This document shows, in pieces, positions 47,073-55,784 of a stretch of DNA of 64,000 nt; the stretch's first letter is position 1; each line of letters opens with the position of its first letter. The notes below the pieces were generated by a model. That model had not been told where the DNA came from. It saw nothing but the letters and a program-made list of their open reading frames with translations, and did not search any database. Source of the stretch: Pseudophaeobacter sp. Lineage in GTDB: Bacteria; Pseudomonadota; Alphaproteobacteria; Rhodobacterales; Rhodobacteraceae. Position numbers and translations under genes: made by a program. The stretch is from assembly GCA_027019165.1 (NCBI GenBank), contig JALUXC010000012.1, forward strand, positions 752,773 to 816,772. Reading direction: 5' to 3'.

Positions 47073-47924
47073 ATGACCGAAACCCAGCTCTCTCTTGCAG
47101 AAATGGCCACCGAGGTCCTTGTCACTTCCGATGGGCGCGAAAAAACCGCGCTCTCTCGTCGTCATGCCGCCAGTTGGTTCGCCGCGCGGCGTGGCGAAAC
47201 CCCAGACATAGAGATCGGAACAGCCAATCCGCCTTTGCGCCCCGCCCGCCCCAGACGCCCCGAACTTTTGGATCCGCGGGATGTGCCGAAGCGCAAGCCC
47301 GGCTCTGAGGCAGGCCGCATCGCGCTTCTTCACGCTGTTGCCCATATTGAACTGAATGCGGTGGATCTGCACTGGGATATCATTGCACGCTTTTCTCATG
47401 TCCCCATGCCGATGGGCTTTTTTGACGACTGGGTCAAAGCCGCAGATGAAGAATCGAAGCATTTCAACCTCATGTGCGACTGCCTTGAAAGCCTAGGAAG
47501 CCATTACGGCGCCCTTCCGGCCCACGCAGGCATGTGGCGCGCGGCGGAAGACACAGCAGAAGACCTTATGGGGCGCCTGGCCGTGGTTCCGATGGTTCTT
47601 GAGGCCCGCGGGCTGGACGTAACCCCAGGCATGATCGGGATTTTCCGCAAGGCGAAACTGGCCAACGCGGTTGAGGCTCTGGAGACCATCTACGCCGAAG
47701 AAGTCGGCCATGTGGCCTATGGGTCCAAATGGTTTCACTTCCTGTGCGGCCGGGAGAATCTGGATCCAAAGGACGTGTTCCATGACCTGGTGCGCAAGTA
47801 TTTCCACGGAGCCCTGAAGCCGCCCTTCAACGAAGAAAAACGCGCCGAAGCCGGGCTGCCGCCGGACTTCTACTGGCCCCTTACGGAAACTGGCGCACAG
47901 CCGCCAGAGGGTTCGGCGCGCTGA
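47073..47924 (+). CDS. DUF455 ferritin-like protein
   Basis: The 283-residue protein has the metal-ligand pattern of a ferritin-like four-helix bundle: HAVAHIELNAVDLHWDI near residue 86, DEESKHFNLMCDCLE near 125, and EEVGHVAYGSKWF near 210. This matches DUF455 proteins, relatives of the MiaE-type diiron group, whose function is unknown. ATG 47073 lies directly after an in-frame GTG (47070), either of which could start; the longer frame from 47013 lies in intergenic sequence. The gene runs with bcp upstream and the M23-bactofilin pair downstream. Confidence 0.9.
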   Translation: MTETQLSLAEMATEVLVTSDGREKTALSRRHAASWFAARRGETPDIEIGTANPPLRPARPRRPELLDPRDVPKRKPGSEAGRIALLHAVAHIELNAVDLHWDIIARFSHVPMPMGFFDDWVKAADEESKHFNLMCDCLESLGSHYGALPAHAGMWRAAEDTAEDLMGRLAVVPMVLEARGLDVTPGMIGIFRKAKLANAVEALETIYAEEVGHVAYGSKWFHFLCGRENLDPKDVFHDLVRKYFHGALKPPFNEEKRAEAGLPPDFYWPLTETGAQPPEGSAR

Positions 47925-48100
47925 TTTCAGGCAGGTTTCCGCCAATCGCCCGTCTGAGCCGACGCAATTTCTTTCCAATTGATCAACGCACTTGCCCAAA
48001 TGGCAGCCGCTGGCTATTCAAATGGGCTATGGCGCTCCGCACCTGGTTCTTCGTCGAGCCACAGGCGTCAGACTTGATGGGATGGAACAAGGATCAGAGC

Positions 48101-49432
48101 GTGCGCAGACGTCTGACTATTCGAATACACGCCTTTCTGGAGCGGTACTTTCCCGAACGACGCGTCTTTCTGAAATCCGATGACGACACCAGGTTCATTC
48201 GCCTGCGCCCGGAAACCCAGTTGATGGCCGTGGTCGGCGTGACCCTGTTTGTCGGCTGGTCAGCTATTGCCACCGCAGTGGTCCTGATGGACAGCATCGG
48301 CGCGGGCAATTTCCGCGAACAAGCCAAACGGGACCAGATCACCTACCGGGAACGGCTGAATGCGATTTCGCAGGAACGAGACAGTCGCGCAGAAGAGGCG
48401 ATTGCCGCTCAAAATCGCTTCAATGCCGCCCTTGCGCAGATCTCGGACATGCAATCGGAACTCCTCGCCTCTGAAACCCGGCGGCGAGAGCTGGAAACCG
48501 GAATTGAAGTCATCCAGGCCACCCTGCGGGACACGATGTCCCAGCGCGATACCGCCCGCGCCGAACTTGCCGATCTGCGTAAGGAAACTGCGGAGGAAAG
48601 CGGCACACAGTCTCTGGCAGCGGTGGCGCCCGTTCAGATGGAGTTCCTCTCCAGCGCGCTTGCCGAAACCGCCGCAGAGCGTGACCAGGTGCGGGCCGAT
48701 GCGCAATCCGCTCTCGAAGAGCGGGATTCGCTTGAGATGGAAATCAAGCTGATGGACGAGCGCAACAACCAGATCTTCCGGCAGTTGGAAGAGGCTGTGA
48801 CGGTCTCAGTCGCGCCCCTCGACAAGATGTTCCGCAATGCAGGCATGCCACCTGACAGCATTCTGGAGCAGGTGCGCCGCGGCTACAACGGCCAGGGTGG
48901 GCCGCTCACCCCTTTGGCCCTGTCCACCCGCGGTGAGGAGCCCACCGCCGAGGAACTGCGCGCCAACAAGATTCTCAATGAACTGGACCAGCTCAATCTC
49001 TACCGGATGGCCGCGCAGCAAGCGCCCTTTGCCACGCCCGTGAACCTCGGCCTCGTGCGCCAGACGTCCGGCTTTGGCTACCGGCGTGATCCCAAGACCG
49101 GGGGGCGGCGCCTGCACAAGGGATCGGACTTTGCCGGTCGCACCGGCACCGACATCTACGCGACGGCTGACGGCGTTGTCACCCATGCGGGCTGGCAATC
49201 AGGCTATGGCAAGCTGGTCACGATCCGCCACGCCTTTGGCATTGAGACGAAATATGCCCATAACTCCAAACTCCGCGTGAAGGTTGGTCAAAGGGTCTCG
49301 CGCGGGGATCACATTGCTGATATGGGTAACACCGGACGGTCTACCGGGACCCACCTTCATTACGAGGTTCGGGTCAACGGAAAACCGGTAAACCCTATGA
49401 TCTACATCAAGGCTGCAAGAAATGTTTTCTAA
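48101..49432 (+). CDS. M23-family murein peptidase with coiled coil and membrane anchor
   Basis: The 443-residue protein has one membrane helix (about residues 42-64), a coiled coil (about 75-235, many Glu, Arg and Ala), and a C-terminal M23 (LytM) peptidase domain (about 315-440). The zinc-site motifs are HKGSDFAG and HLHYEVRVNG. These enzymes cut peptide cross-links in peptidoglycan from the periplasm. I chose GTG 48101, with AAGGA seven bases upstream and the family-like start RRRLTIRIHAFLERYFPE, over ATG 48029 and ATG 48077, neither with a good ribosome site. The stop overlaps the bactofilin gene by 11 nt, so the two are coupled. Confidence 0.93.
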   Translation: MRRRLTIRIHAFLERYFPERRVFLKSDDDTRFIRLRPETQLMAVVGVTLFVGWSAIATAVVLMDSIGAGNFREQAKRDQITYRERLNAISQERDSRAEEAIAAQNRFNAALAQISDMQSELLASETRRRELETGIEVIQATLRDTMSQRDTARAELADLRKETAEESGTQSLAAVAPVQMEFLSSALAETAAERDQVRADAQSALEERDSLEMEIKLMDERNNQIFRQLEEAVTVSVAPLDKMFRNAGMPPDSILEQVRRGYNGQGGPLTPLALSTRGEEPTAEELRANKILNELDQLNLYRMAAQQAPFATPVNLGLVRQTSGFGYRRDPKTGGRRLHKGSDFAGRTGTDIYATADGVVTHAGWQSGYGKLVTIRHAFGIETKYAHNSKLRVKVGQRVSRGDHIADMGNTGRSTGTHLHYEVRVNGKPVNPMIYIKAARNVF

Positions 49433-49934
49433 AAGCAAAATCAATGAGCCCGGGCCGAAACAGGCCGACACAACCCCTGCCGCGGCAACGCCGAGCGCGC
49501 CGCCTGCCGCGCCGTCGAGCGATTTCAAAGCCTCTCCGCCCAAGGCCAAGCCGCCGGCATCGCTGCTCAGCTCTGATCTGCACATCACCGGCAACCTGAA
49601 GACCACTGGCGACATCCAGGTCGAAGGCACCGTCGAAGGTGACATTCGCGCGCATCTTCTGACCATTGGAGAAAGCGCCACAATCAAGGGTGAAGTCACC
49701 GCCGATGACGTTGTGATCAACGGCCGCATCGTGGGCCGGGTGCGCGGTCTCAAGGTCCGCCTGACCTCCACTGCGCGTGTCGAAGGCGATATCATCCACA
49801 AGACCATTGCGATCGAAAGCGGCGCCCATTTCGAAGGCTCCGTCCAGCGCCAGGATGACCCTCTGAGCCCCGGAGCCAAGAAAGCCGCACCGGCAGCTGC
49901 AGCGCCTGCACCAGCAGCCAAGGCAGAAGGCTAA
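49422..49934 (+). CDS. Bactofilin (polymer-forming cytoskeletal protein)
   Basis: The 170-residue protein has a Pro/Ala-rich N-terminus (about 1-45), a bactofilin beta-helix core (about 46-140: SDLHITGNLKTTGDIQVEGTVEGDI, IKGEVTADDVVINGRIVGRVRG, TARVEGDIIHKTIAIESGAHFEGS) and an Ala/Pro-rich tail. Bactofilins assemble without nucleotides into membrane-linked filaments that localise cell-wall enzymes. It overlaps the M23 peptidase gene by 11 nt, so it probably positions that peptidase, as for other bactofilin-M23 pairs that control cell shape. A terminator follows. Confidence 0.95.
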   Translation: MFSKSKINEPGPKQADTTPAAATPSAPPAAPSSDFKASPPKAKPPASLLSSDLHITGNLKTTGDIQVEGTVEGDIRAHLLTIGESATIKGEVTADDVVINGRIVGRVRGLKVRLTSTARVEGDIIHKTIAIESGAHFEGSVQRQDDPLSPGAKKAAPAAAAPAPAAKAEG

Positions 49935-49971
49935 GCCTGCGCCGCCCCTGCCAAAGGGTTAGACAGACCGG

Positions 49972-50004
49972 AAGCGCCGCATCATTGCGGCGCTTTCTTG
50001 TTTT
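49972..50004 (+). terminator. Rho-independent terminator after bactofilin
   Basis: AAGCGCCGC and GCGGCGCTT pair around ATCATT and are followed by TCTTGTTTT. Confidence 0.9.
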
Positions 50005-50035
50005 CACAGGCACTGTCGACAGCCCCCAGCAGACA

Positions 50036-50070
50036 GAGAAAAACACCCGCACAAACCATGCGCGGGTGTT
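50036..50070 (-). terminator. Rho-independent terminator after the cyclophilin operon
   Basis: On the minus strand AACACCCGC and GCGGGTGTT form a 9-bp stem followed by TTTTTCTC. Confidence 0.85.
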
Positions 50071-50111
50071 CCTCACAAAGGCGCCAAAGGCGTCTTTCAT
50101 TTCAGGGCTGG

Positions 50112-50660
50112 TCAGTCGGTAACGGTGACCTTTGTCATCACGTCCGGTTTGCCGATCACCGAGCCGTTCTGCCCAGTACCGCGCTTGATGGCATCCACCA
50201 CATCCATCCCCTCGGTCACCTTTCCGACAACGGTGTATTGACCGTTCAGGAAATGGCCCGGCGCAAACATGATGAAGAACTGCGAATTGGCACTGTTCGG
50301 GTTCTGCGAGCGGGCCATACCCACGACACCGCGATCATAAGGCACTTCGGAAAACTCGGCCGGCAGATCCGAGCGTTCCGAGCCGCCCATGCCCGCCATG
50401 CTCATATCGCCGCCCAGTTTGCCGTATTGTACATCGCCGGTCTGCGCCATGAAGCCTTCGATCACGCGGTGGAAGACCACGCCATCATACTTGCCTTCGG
50501 CGGCCAGCGCAGTGATCTGCTCTACGTGTTTCGGGGCGACATCCTCGAATAGGTCGATCTTGACGGTGCCATTGGCGCCCTCGCCCTCAATCTGGATTTC
50601 GAGGCCAGAGGCAAAGGCGGACCCGGCCACCAGGGTAAGGACTGCAGCAAGCTTAAGCAT
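50112..50660 (-). CDS. Exported cyclophilin-type peptidyl-prolyl isomerase
   Basis: The 182-residue protein has a signal peptide (LKLAAVLTLVAGSAFA) and a cyclophilin domain with VVFHRVIEGFMAQTGDV (catalytic Arg), PYDRGVVGMARSQNPNSANSQFFI and FLNGQYTVVGKVTEGMDVV. It would catalyse proline isomerisation during folding in the periplasm. The start overlaps the upstream cyclophilin gene by 8 nt. The pair are related to each other, and this copy carries the signal peptide and a Met/Gly insertion (SMAGMGGSE). Confidence 0.94.
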   Translation of the reverse strand: MLKLAAVLTLVAGSAFASGLEIQIEGEGANGTVKIDLFEDVAPKHVEQITALAAEGKYDGVVFHRVIEGFMAQTGDVQYGKLGGDMSMAGMGGSERSDLPAEFSEVPYDRGVVGMARSQNPNSANSQFFIMFAPGHFLNGQYTVVGKVTEGMDVVDAIKRGTGQNGSVIGKPDVMTKVTVTD

Positions 50661-51159
50661 CGGCGGCCACCTTGACGCTGATCATGCGGTCGGGGCTTGC
50701 TGGCGGCTCACCACGGGTGATCGCATCCACATGCTCCATGCCTTCGATGACGCGGCCATAGACGGTGTACTGGCCGTTCAGGAAGTGGTTGTCCTTGAAG
50801 TTGATGAAGAACTGCGAGTTGGCCGAATCCGGGTTGGCCGAGCGCGCGGCGCCCAGGGTACCACGGTCATGGGGCAGTTTGGAGAACTCGGCCGGAACGT
50901 TCGGCAGGCTCGACCCGCCGGTGCCCGCCATGCGCAGGTTGAAGCCGTCTTCCATGTCGCCGTGCTGCACATCGCCAGTCTGCGCCATGAAACCGTCGAT
51001 CACGCGGTGAAAGCAAACGTTGTCATACTCACCGGCGCGGGCCAGTTCCTTCATCCGTTCACTGTGCTTTGGGGCAACGTCGGGCAGCAGTTCAATCACC
51101 ACATTGCCGTCCTTCAGCTCGATGATGATGGTGTTTTCCGGGTCTTTGATCTCGGCCAT
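50653..51159 (-). CDS. Cytoplasmic cyclophilin-type peptidyl-prolyl isomerase
   Basis: The 168-residue cyclophilin has no signal peptide and starts AEIKDPENTIIIELKDG. Catalytic-site motifs are VCFHRVIDGFMAQTGDV, LPHDRGTLGAARSANPDSANSQFFI and HFLNGQYTVYGRVIEGMEHV. It acts as a folding helper in the cytoplasm. ATG 51159 follows AGGAGAG; the much longer frame upstream (to 51648) lies opposite pgk and is not coding. It is the first gene of a two-cyclophilin operon divergent from pgk, with 139 nt between. Confidence 0.95.
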   Translation of the reverse strand: MAEIKDPENTIIIELKDGNVVIELLPDVAPKHSERMKELARAGEYDNVCFHRVIDGFMAQTGDVQHGDMEDGFNLRMAGTGGSSLPNVPAEFSKLPHDRGTLGAARSANPDSANSQFFINFKDNHFLNGQYTVYGRVIEGMEHVDAITRGEPPASPDRMISVKVAADA

Positions 51160-51298
51160 CTGGCTCTCCTGTCGTCTATGATTTGTCCGATACCTAAGGC
51201 GCGAGGCCCTGAATGCCAAGCGTGAGCATTGACTGTGGGCGCAAAAGCTCCGAAACAGCGAGAAAAGACATTTGCGAAAGACCGGAAGGAGCCTGAGC

Positions 51299-52492
51299 AT
51301 GGGCTGGAATACCCTTGATGACATGGACCTCAGCGGCAAGCGCGTGTTGGTGCGCGTGGATATCAATGTGCCGATCGTGGATGGGGTGGTGACCGACTCG
51401 ACCCGGATCCGCCGCATCGCCCCCACGGTGCGCGATATTCTTGATGCCGGGGGTAAGCCGATCCTTCTGGCCCATTTTGGTCGTCCGGGCGGAGAGCGCC
51501 GCGAGAACCTGTCACTGAACCAACTGATCCCGACGCTGGAGCGCGCCTTTGAAACCCGCGTTCTTTTTGCCGCCGACTGTATCGGCCCCGGCGCCGAGGC
51601 CGCCGCCGCCGCCCTGCAGCCCGGTGAGGTTCTGCTGCTCGAAAACACCCGTTTTCACGCCGCTGAAACCAAGAACGATCCGGAATTGGCCGCTGGCATG
51701 GCCCGTCTTGGCGATGTCTATTGCAACGATGCCTTTTCCGCCGCCCACCGCGCGCATAGCTCCACCGAAGGCATCGCACGTTTGCTGCCCGCCTGCGCCG
51801 GCCGCCTGATGCAGGCCGAACTCTCGGCCCTTGAAAGCGCCCTTGGCGCACCGAGCCGTCCGGTGACGGCGGTTGTGGGCGGGGCCAAAGTCTCCACCAA
51901 ATTGGAACTGCTCAGCAACCTGATCACCAAGGTCGATTACCTGGTGATTGGCGGCGGCATGGCCAATACCTTCCTGGTGGCTCAGGGGATCGACGTGGGC
52001 AAATCCCTAGCCGAGCGTATCATGAAGGACACCGCCGCTGAGATCCTCGCCAAGGCCGAAAGCGCTGGTTGCAAGATCGTGCTGCCCTCGGATGTGGTGG
52101 TTGCCGAAACCTTTGCCTCCCACGCGCCGCATCAGGTGCTGCCCGCCGATCAATGCCCCGAGAATGGCTTGATTCTGGATGCAGGCCCGGACAGTGTCGC
52201 CACGATCAACGAGATCTTCGAACAAAGCCGCACCCTGATCTGGAACGGCCCACTTGGTGCCTTTGAAATGGAACCCTTTGACGCAGCCACAAATGCCACC
52301 GCCCTCAAAGCGGCAGCGCTCACGCGCGCGGGCAAGCTGATCTCAGTCGCAGGCGGCGGTGATACGGTGGCAGCCCTCAATGCCTCGGGCGCCGCGCGGG
52401 ACTTCACATATATCTCAACTGCGGGCGGGGCTTTTCTGGAATGGATGGAGGGCAAGACCCTGCCGGGTGTCGCCGCCCTGGAACAGGATTAA
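51299..52492 (+). CDS. pgk: Phosphoglycerate kinase
   Basis: Pgk interconverts 1,3-bisphosphoglycerate and 3-phosphoglycerate with ADP/ATP. The 397-residue protein has [14 protein letters not shown] near residue 17, [17 protein letters not shown] near 58, [42 protein letters not shown] and the C-terminal [13 protein letters not shown]. Length is normal. ATG 51299 follows AAGGAG; the frame is open nine codons further upstream without support. The gene is not next to gap; its only neighbours are cyclophilins (divergent) and an FtsB-like gene. Confidence 0.97.
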   Translation: MGWNTLDDMDLSGKRVLVRVDINVPIVDGVVTDSTRIRRIAPTVRDILDAGGKPILLAHFGRPGGERRENLSLNQLIPTLERAFETRVLFAADCIGPGAEAAAAALQPGEVLLLENTRFHAAETKNDPELAAGMARLGDVYCNDAFSAAHRAHSSTEGIARLLPACAGRLMQAELSALESALGAPSRPVTAVVGGAKVSTKLELLSNLITKVDYLVIGGGMANTFLVAQGIDVGKSLAERIMKDTAAEILAKAESAGCKIVLPSDVVVAETFASHAPHQVLPADQCPENGLILDAGPDSVATINEIFEQSRTLIWNGPLGAFEMEPFDAATNATALKAAALTRAGKLISVAGGGDTVAALNASGAARDFTYISTAGGAFLEWMEGKTLPGVAALEQD

Positions 52493-52803
52493 GCCAGCTC
52501 TCTGTGCGTCCGCCAGCCTGTTGGCGTTTGCGGGCGACTTTGCCTGTGTCGCCTGCAAACAGCTTGACCATCCACCCCCTCCCTGCTCTCGAACGCAAAG
52601 CTGTTGCGGATGCCGAGCCCCTTTGCCCCAAGGATCTCGGTGCGTTGTTTTTCAGCCACAAGAGCATAAGCCGAGAATAAACTCGACGGATTAACCATTT
52701 TGGGGATTCACAGAGCGATTCGCTTGTGGCATAAACATGTCAGACATCGAAACAATCGGTGCAAAAACAATATCTTGAGCAGTAGCATACAGGCAATCTC
52801 AAC
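52493..52803. other. 311-nt gap between pgk and the FtsB-like gene
   Basis: I see no supported gene, no pgk terminator with a clear T-run, and no tRNA. A minus-strand frame of about 69 codons (52489-52698) has no family and no ribosome site. The last 120 nt are AT-rich and probably hold the promoter of the FtsB-like gene. Confidence 0.55.
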
Positions 52804-53103
52804 GTGACCCGAAGCAGCACGCCATCCATTGGCGCATTCGTCTTCTTTTCCATCGCATTCGCGCTGAGCGCGTATTTCACTTTTGCGGCGGTGCAGGGCG
52901 ATTTCGGGTTGTTCAGAAGGGTCGAGATCCAGGCAGAAGCCGAAGAGCTTCGTCGGGATCTCGCTCTGCTGAAACAGGATATCGGGCAGATGGAAAACAA
53001 GACGCGTCGCTTGTCGGACGAGTACCTTGATCTGGACCTTCTGGATCAACAGGCGCGCTCGGTTCTTGGCCTTTTGCGCGCGGATGAAATCGTCATCCAC
53101 TAG
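52804..53103 (+). CDS. FtsB/DivIC-like septum formation initiator protein
   Basis: The 99-residue protein has one membrane helix (about residues 9-30) and a coiled coil (about 38-80: AEAEELRRDLALLKQDIGQMENKTRRLSD), then LDLLDQQARSVLGLLRADEIVI. This matches the FtsB/DivIC family that joins FtsL and FtsQ in the divisome and links septation to cell-wall synthesis. The start is GTG 52804 with a weak ribosome site. It lies 264 nt before pdhA, an order seen in other Rhodobacteraceae; I know of no functional link to the dehydrogenase. Confidence 0.88.
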   Translation: MTRSSTPSIGAFVFFSIAFALSAYFTFAAVQGDFGLFRRVEIQAEAEELRRDLALLKQDIGQMENKTRRLSDEYLDLDLLDQQARSVLGLLRADEIVIH

Positions 53104-53321
53104 CGGACCCCCTCAAAAAAAACGAAACGAGAAAAGCCCCTCCAGCACCCGGCTCGCCAAAGCGTGACGCGCTTTGGGCTTGTGATGCGTGCCCCCTCGT
53201 GCCAGCCTTGCGATGCCAGCGATCTCTTTTGGCGTTGATCCGGTTTTTATGGGGATTTTCTGCATCGCTTTGGGTCGGCGCCAGAAAAGCTCTCGCCACC
53301 GGCCTGTAAATCGATTATCTA

Positions 53322-53341
53322 ATAGTTTAACGCTAAACTAT
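53322..53341 (+). promoter_or_regulatory. Palindromic operator upstream of pdhA, shared with lpdA
   Basis: ATAGTTTA (53322-53329) and TAAACTAT (53334-53341) form perfect 8-bp arms around ACGC, core TAGTTTA-N4-TAAACTA. The centre is about 36 nt before the pdhA ATG, the same place as in lpdA, where it is about 38 nt. Confidence 0.8.
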
Positions 53342-53367
53342 CTGGCATTGAGGGGGAGTCCGCCACT

Positions 53368-54381
53368 ATGGCCGCTAGGAAAACCACCAAGAAACCAAAC
53401 GTTTCTGCCGAAGAGCTGACCAGCCACTACCGCGAGATGCTCTTGATCCGCCGATTCGAAGAAAAGGCCGGCCAGCTATACGGCATGGGTCTGATCGGTG
53501 GCTTCTGTCACCTTTACATCGGCCAGGAAGCGGTTGTTGTCGGCCTGGAGGCTGCGGCCGAGGAAGGCGACAAGCGCATCACCTCCTACCGCGACCACGG
53601 CCACATGCTGGCCTGCGGCATGGACCCAGACGGCGTGATGGCCGAGCTCACCGGTCGCGAGGGCGGTTATTCCAAAGGCAAGGGCGGCTCGATGCATATG
53701 TTCTCGAAAGAGAAGCATTTCTACGGTGGTCATGGCATCGTTGGCGCTCAGGTGCCGCTGGGTGCGGGCCTCGCCTTTGCCGACAAATACAAGGGCAACG
53801 GCCGCGTGACCTTTGCCTATTTCGGCGACGGCGCCGCCAACCAGGGGCAGATCTACGAGACCTTCAACATGGCCGCGCTCTGGCAACTGCCGGTGATCTT
53901 TGTGATCGAGAACAACCAATATGCGATGGGGACCGCCCAGGCCCGCTCGACCTCGACCCCCGAACTCTTCACCCGCGGTGAGGCCTTTGGCATTCCGGGT
54001 GAGGCCGTTGACGGTATGAATGTCCTGACCGTCAAGGACGCTGGCGAGCGCGCCGTGGCCCACTGCCGCGCGGGCAAAGGACCCTACATCCTTGAAGTGA
54101 AAACCTACCGCTATCGCGGTCACTCCATGTCGGACCCGGCCAAGTATCGCACCCGCGAAGAGGTGCAAAAGATGCGCAGCGAACGCGACCCGATCGAACA
54201 GGTCCGCGAAATGCTGCTGACCGGCAAGCACGCCAGCGAAGATGACCTGAAAGCGATCGACAAGGAGATCAAGGACATCGTGAACAAATCGGCGGATTTC
54301 TCGAAAGAAAGCCCGGAGCCTCATCTCGATGAGCTGTGGACCGACATCTACGCCGAAACCATTCCGCAGCACAGCGCCTGA
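53368..54381 (+). CDS. pdhA: Pyruvate dehydrogenase E1 component, alpha subunit
   Basis: With the beta subunit, E1 decarboxylates pyruvate using thiamine diphosphate and passes the acetyl group to lipoamide. The 337-residue protein has [16 protein letters not shown] near residue 49, the [23 protein letters not shown] region and the thiamine-binding [13 protein letters not shown]-...-NN motif, then [20 protein letters not shown], the phosphorylation-loop region. Length is usual for alphaproteobacterial and mitochondrial-type E1-alpha. ATG 53368 lies downstream of the operator at 53322-53341. It is the first gene of the pdhA-pdhB-aceF operon. Confidence 0.96.
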   Translation: MAARKTTKKPNVSAEELTSHYREMLLIRRFEEKAGQLYGMGLIGGFCHLYIGQEAVVVGLEAAAEEGDKRITSYRDHGHMLACGMDPDGVMAELTGREGGYSKGKGGSMHMFSKEKHFYGGHGIVGAQVPLGAGLAFADKYKGNGRVTFAYFGDGAANQGQIYETFNMAALWQLPVIFVIENNQYAMGTAQARSTSTPELFTRGEAFGIPGEAVDGMNVLTVKDAGERAVAHCRAGKGPYILEVKTYRYRGHSMSDPAKYRTREEVQKMRSERDPIEQVREMLLTGKHASEDDLKAIDKEIKDIVNKSADFSKESPEPHLDELWTDIYAETIPQHSA

Positions 54382-54395
54382 GGGGACACACTATC

Positions 54396-55772
54396 ATGGC
54401 AACTGAAATTCTGATGCCCGCCCTGTCGCCGACCATGGAGGAAGGCACACTGGCCAAATGGTTGGTCAAGGAAGGCGATACCGTAAGCTCTGGCGATATC
54501 CTCGCAGAAATCGAAACCGACAAGGCCACGATGGAGTTCGAGGCCGTGGATGAAGGCGTGATCGGCAAGATCCTGATCCCCGAAGGCACCGAAGGCGTGA
54601 AGGTCAACACCGCCATCGCCGTGCTTCTGGCCGAGGGTGAGAGCGCCGATGATGTCGCCGCCGCCGCGCCCGCAGCCAAGGAAGCGCCGACCGCAGAGGC
54701 ACCTGCGGCGCCCGCTCCGGCCGTCGCTGCTGCCGCGCCCCAAGAGGCCCCGAAGGTGGATGAAACACCCGATTGGCCCGAAGGCACCGCGCTCAAACAG
54801 CAGACCGTGCGCGAAGCCCTGCGCGATGCCATGGCAGAAGAGATGCGCAGGACCGATGAAGTCTACCTGATGGGCGAGGAAGTCGCCGAATATCAGGGGG
54901 CCTACAAAATCTCTCAGGGCCTATTGGATGAATTCGGCAGCAAACGCGTCATCGACACACCCATCACGGAACATGGCTTTGCCGGAATCGCCGTTGGTTC
55001 TGCCTTTGGCGGGCTGATGCCCATCGTTGAGTTCATGACCTTCAACTTTGCCATGCAGGCGATTGACCAGATTATCAACTCTGCCGCCAAGACGCTTTAT
55101 ATGTCCGGTGGTCAGATGGGCTGCCCCATCGTTTTCCGTGGCCCCAATGGCGCCGCCGCGCGCGTTGGCGCCCAGCACAGCCAGGACTACGCCGCCTGGT
55201 ACATGCAGATCCCCGGCCTCAAGGTGGCGATGCCCTACTCTGCCTCTGACGCCAAGGGCCTGCTGAAATCCGCGATCCGCGATCCAAACCCGGTGATCTT
55301 CCTTGAGAACGAGATCCTTTATGGCCGTTCCTTCGATGTGCCGGATCTGGATGATTACACCGTGCCCTTTGGCAAGGCCCGCATCTGGCGCGAGGGCAGC
55401 GACGTCACCATCGTCTCCTTTGGGATCGGCATGACCTATGCTTTGGAGGCGGCAGAAAAGCTGGCCGAAGACGGCATCTCGGCCGAGGTCATCGACCTGC
55501 GCACCCTGCGCCCGATGGACCTCCCCACGGTGATCAAATCCGTGATGAAGACCAACCGGCTTGTGACGGTCGAAGAAGGCTGGCCGCAAGGCTCGGTCGG
55601 CAGCTATATTGCCTCCGAAGTGATGCAGCAAGCCTTCGACTATCTCGATGCGCCCGTGGTCACCTGCACCGGCAAGGACGTGCCCATGCCCTATGCGGCG
55701 AACCTCGAAAAACACGCGCTGGTCACCACCGATGAGGTGATTGCGGCAGTGAAACAAGTGACCTACCGGTAA
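54396..55772 (+). CDS. pdhB: Pyruvate dehydrogenase E1 component, beta subunit, with N-terminal lipoyl domain
   Basis: The 458-residue protein joins an N-terminal lipoyl domain (about residues 1-85, lipoyl lysine Lys43 in ETDKATMEF), an Ala/Pro linker (about 88-125) and a transketolase-like E1-beta domain (about 135-458: [58 protein letters not shown]). E1-beta usually lacks a lipoyl domain; the fused form is typical of alphaproteobacteria. The lipoyl domain is nearly identical to that of the E2 encoded next. ATG 54396 is chosen because the lipoyl domain starts there. It lies 14 nt after pdhA. Confidence 0.96.
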   Translation: MATEILMPALSPTMEEGTLAKWLVKEGDTVSSGDILAEIETDKATMEFEAVDEGVIGKILIPEGTEGVKVNTAIAVLLAEGESADDVAAAAPAAKEAPTAEAPAAPAPAVAAAAPQEAPKVDETPDWPEGTALKQQTVREALRDAMAEEMRRTDEVYLMGEEVAEYQGAYKISQGLLDEFGSKRVIDTPITEHGFAGIAVGSAFGGLMPIVEFMTFNFAMQAIDQIINSAAKTLYMSGGQMGCPIVFRGPNGAAARVGAQHSQDYAAWYMQIPGLKVAMPYSASDAKGLLKSAIRDPNPVIFLENEILYGRSFDVPDLDDYTVPFGKARIWREGSDVTIVSFGIGMTYALEAAEKLAEDGISAEVIDLRTLRPMDLPTVIKSVMKTNRLVTVEEGWPQGSVGSYIASEVMQQAFDYLDAPVVTCTGKDVPMPYAANLEKHALVTTDEVIAAVKQVTYR

Positions 55773-55784
55773 GGAGAGACAGCG

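Noticed and set aside
52489-52698. 69-codon minus-strand frame after pgk
   Set aside because: No ribosome site, no family, and poor codon pattern; kept only as part of the described gap.
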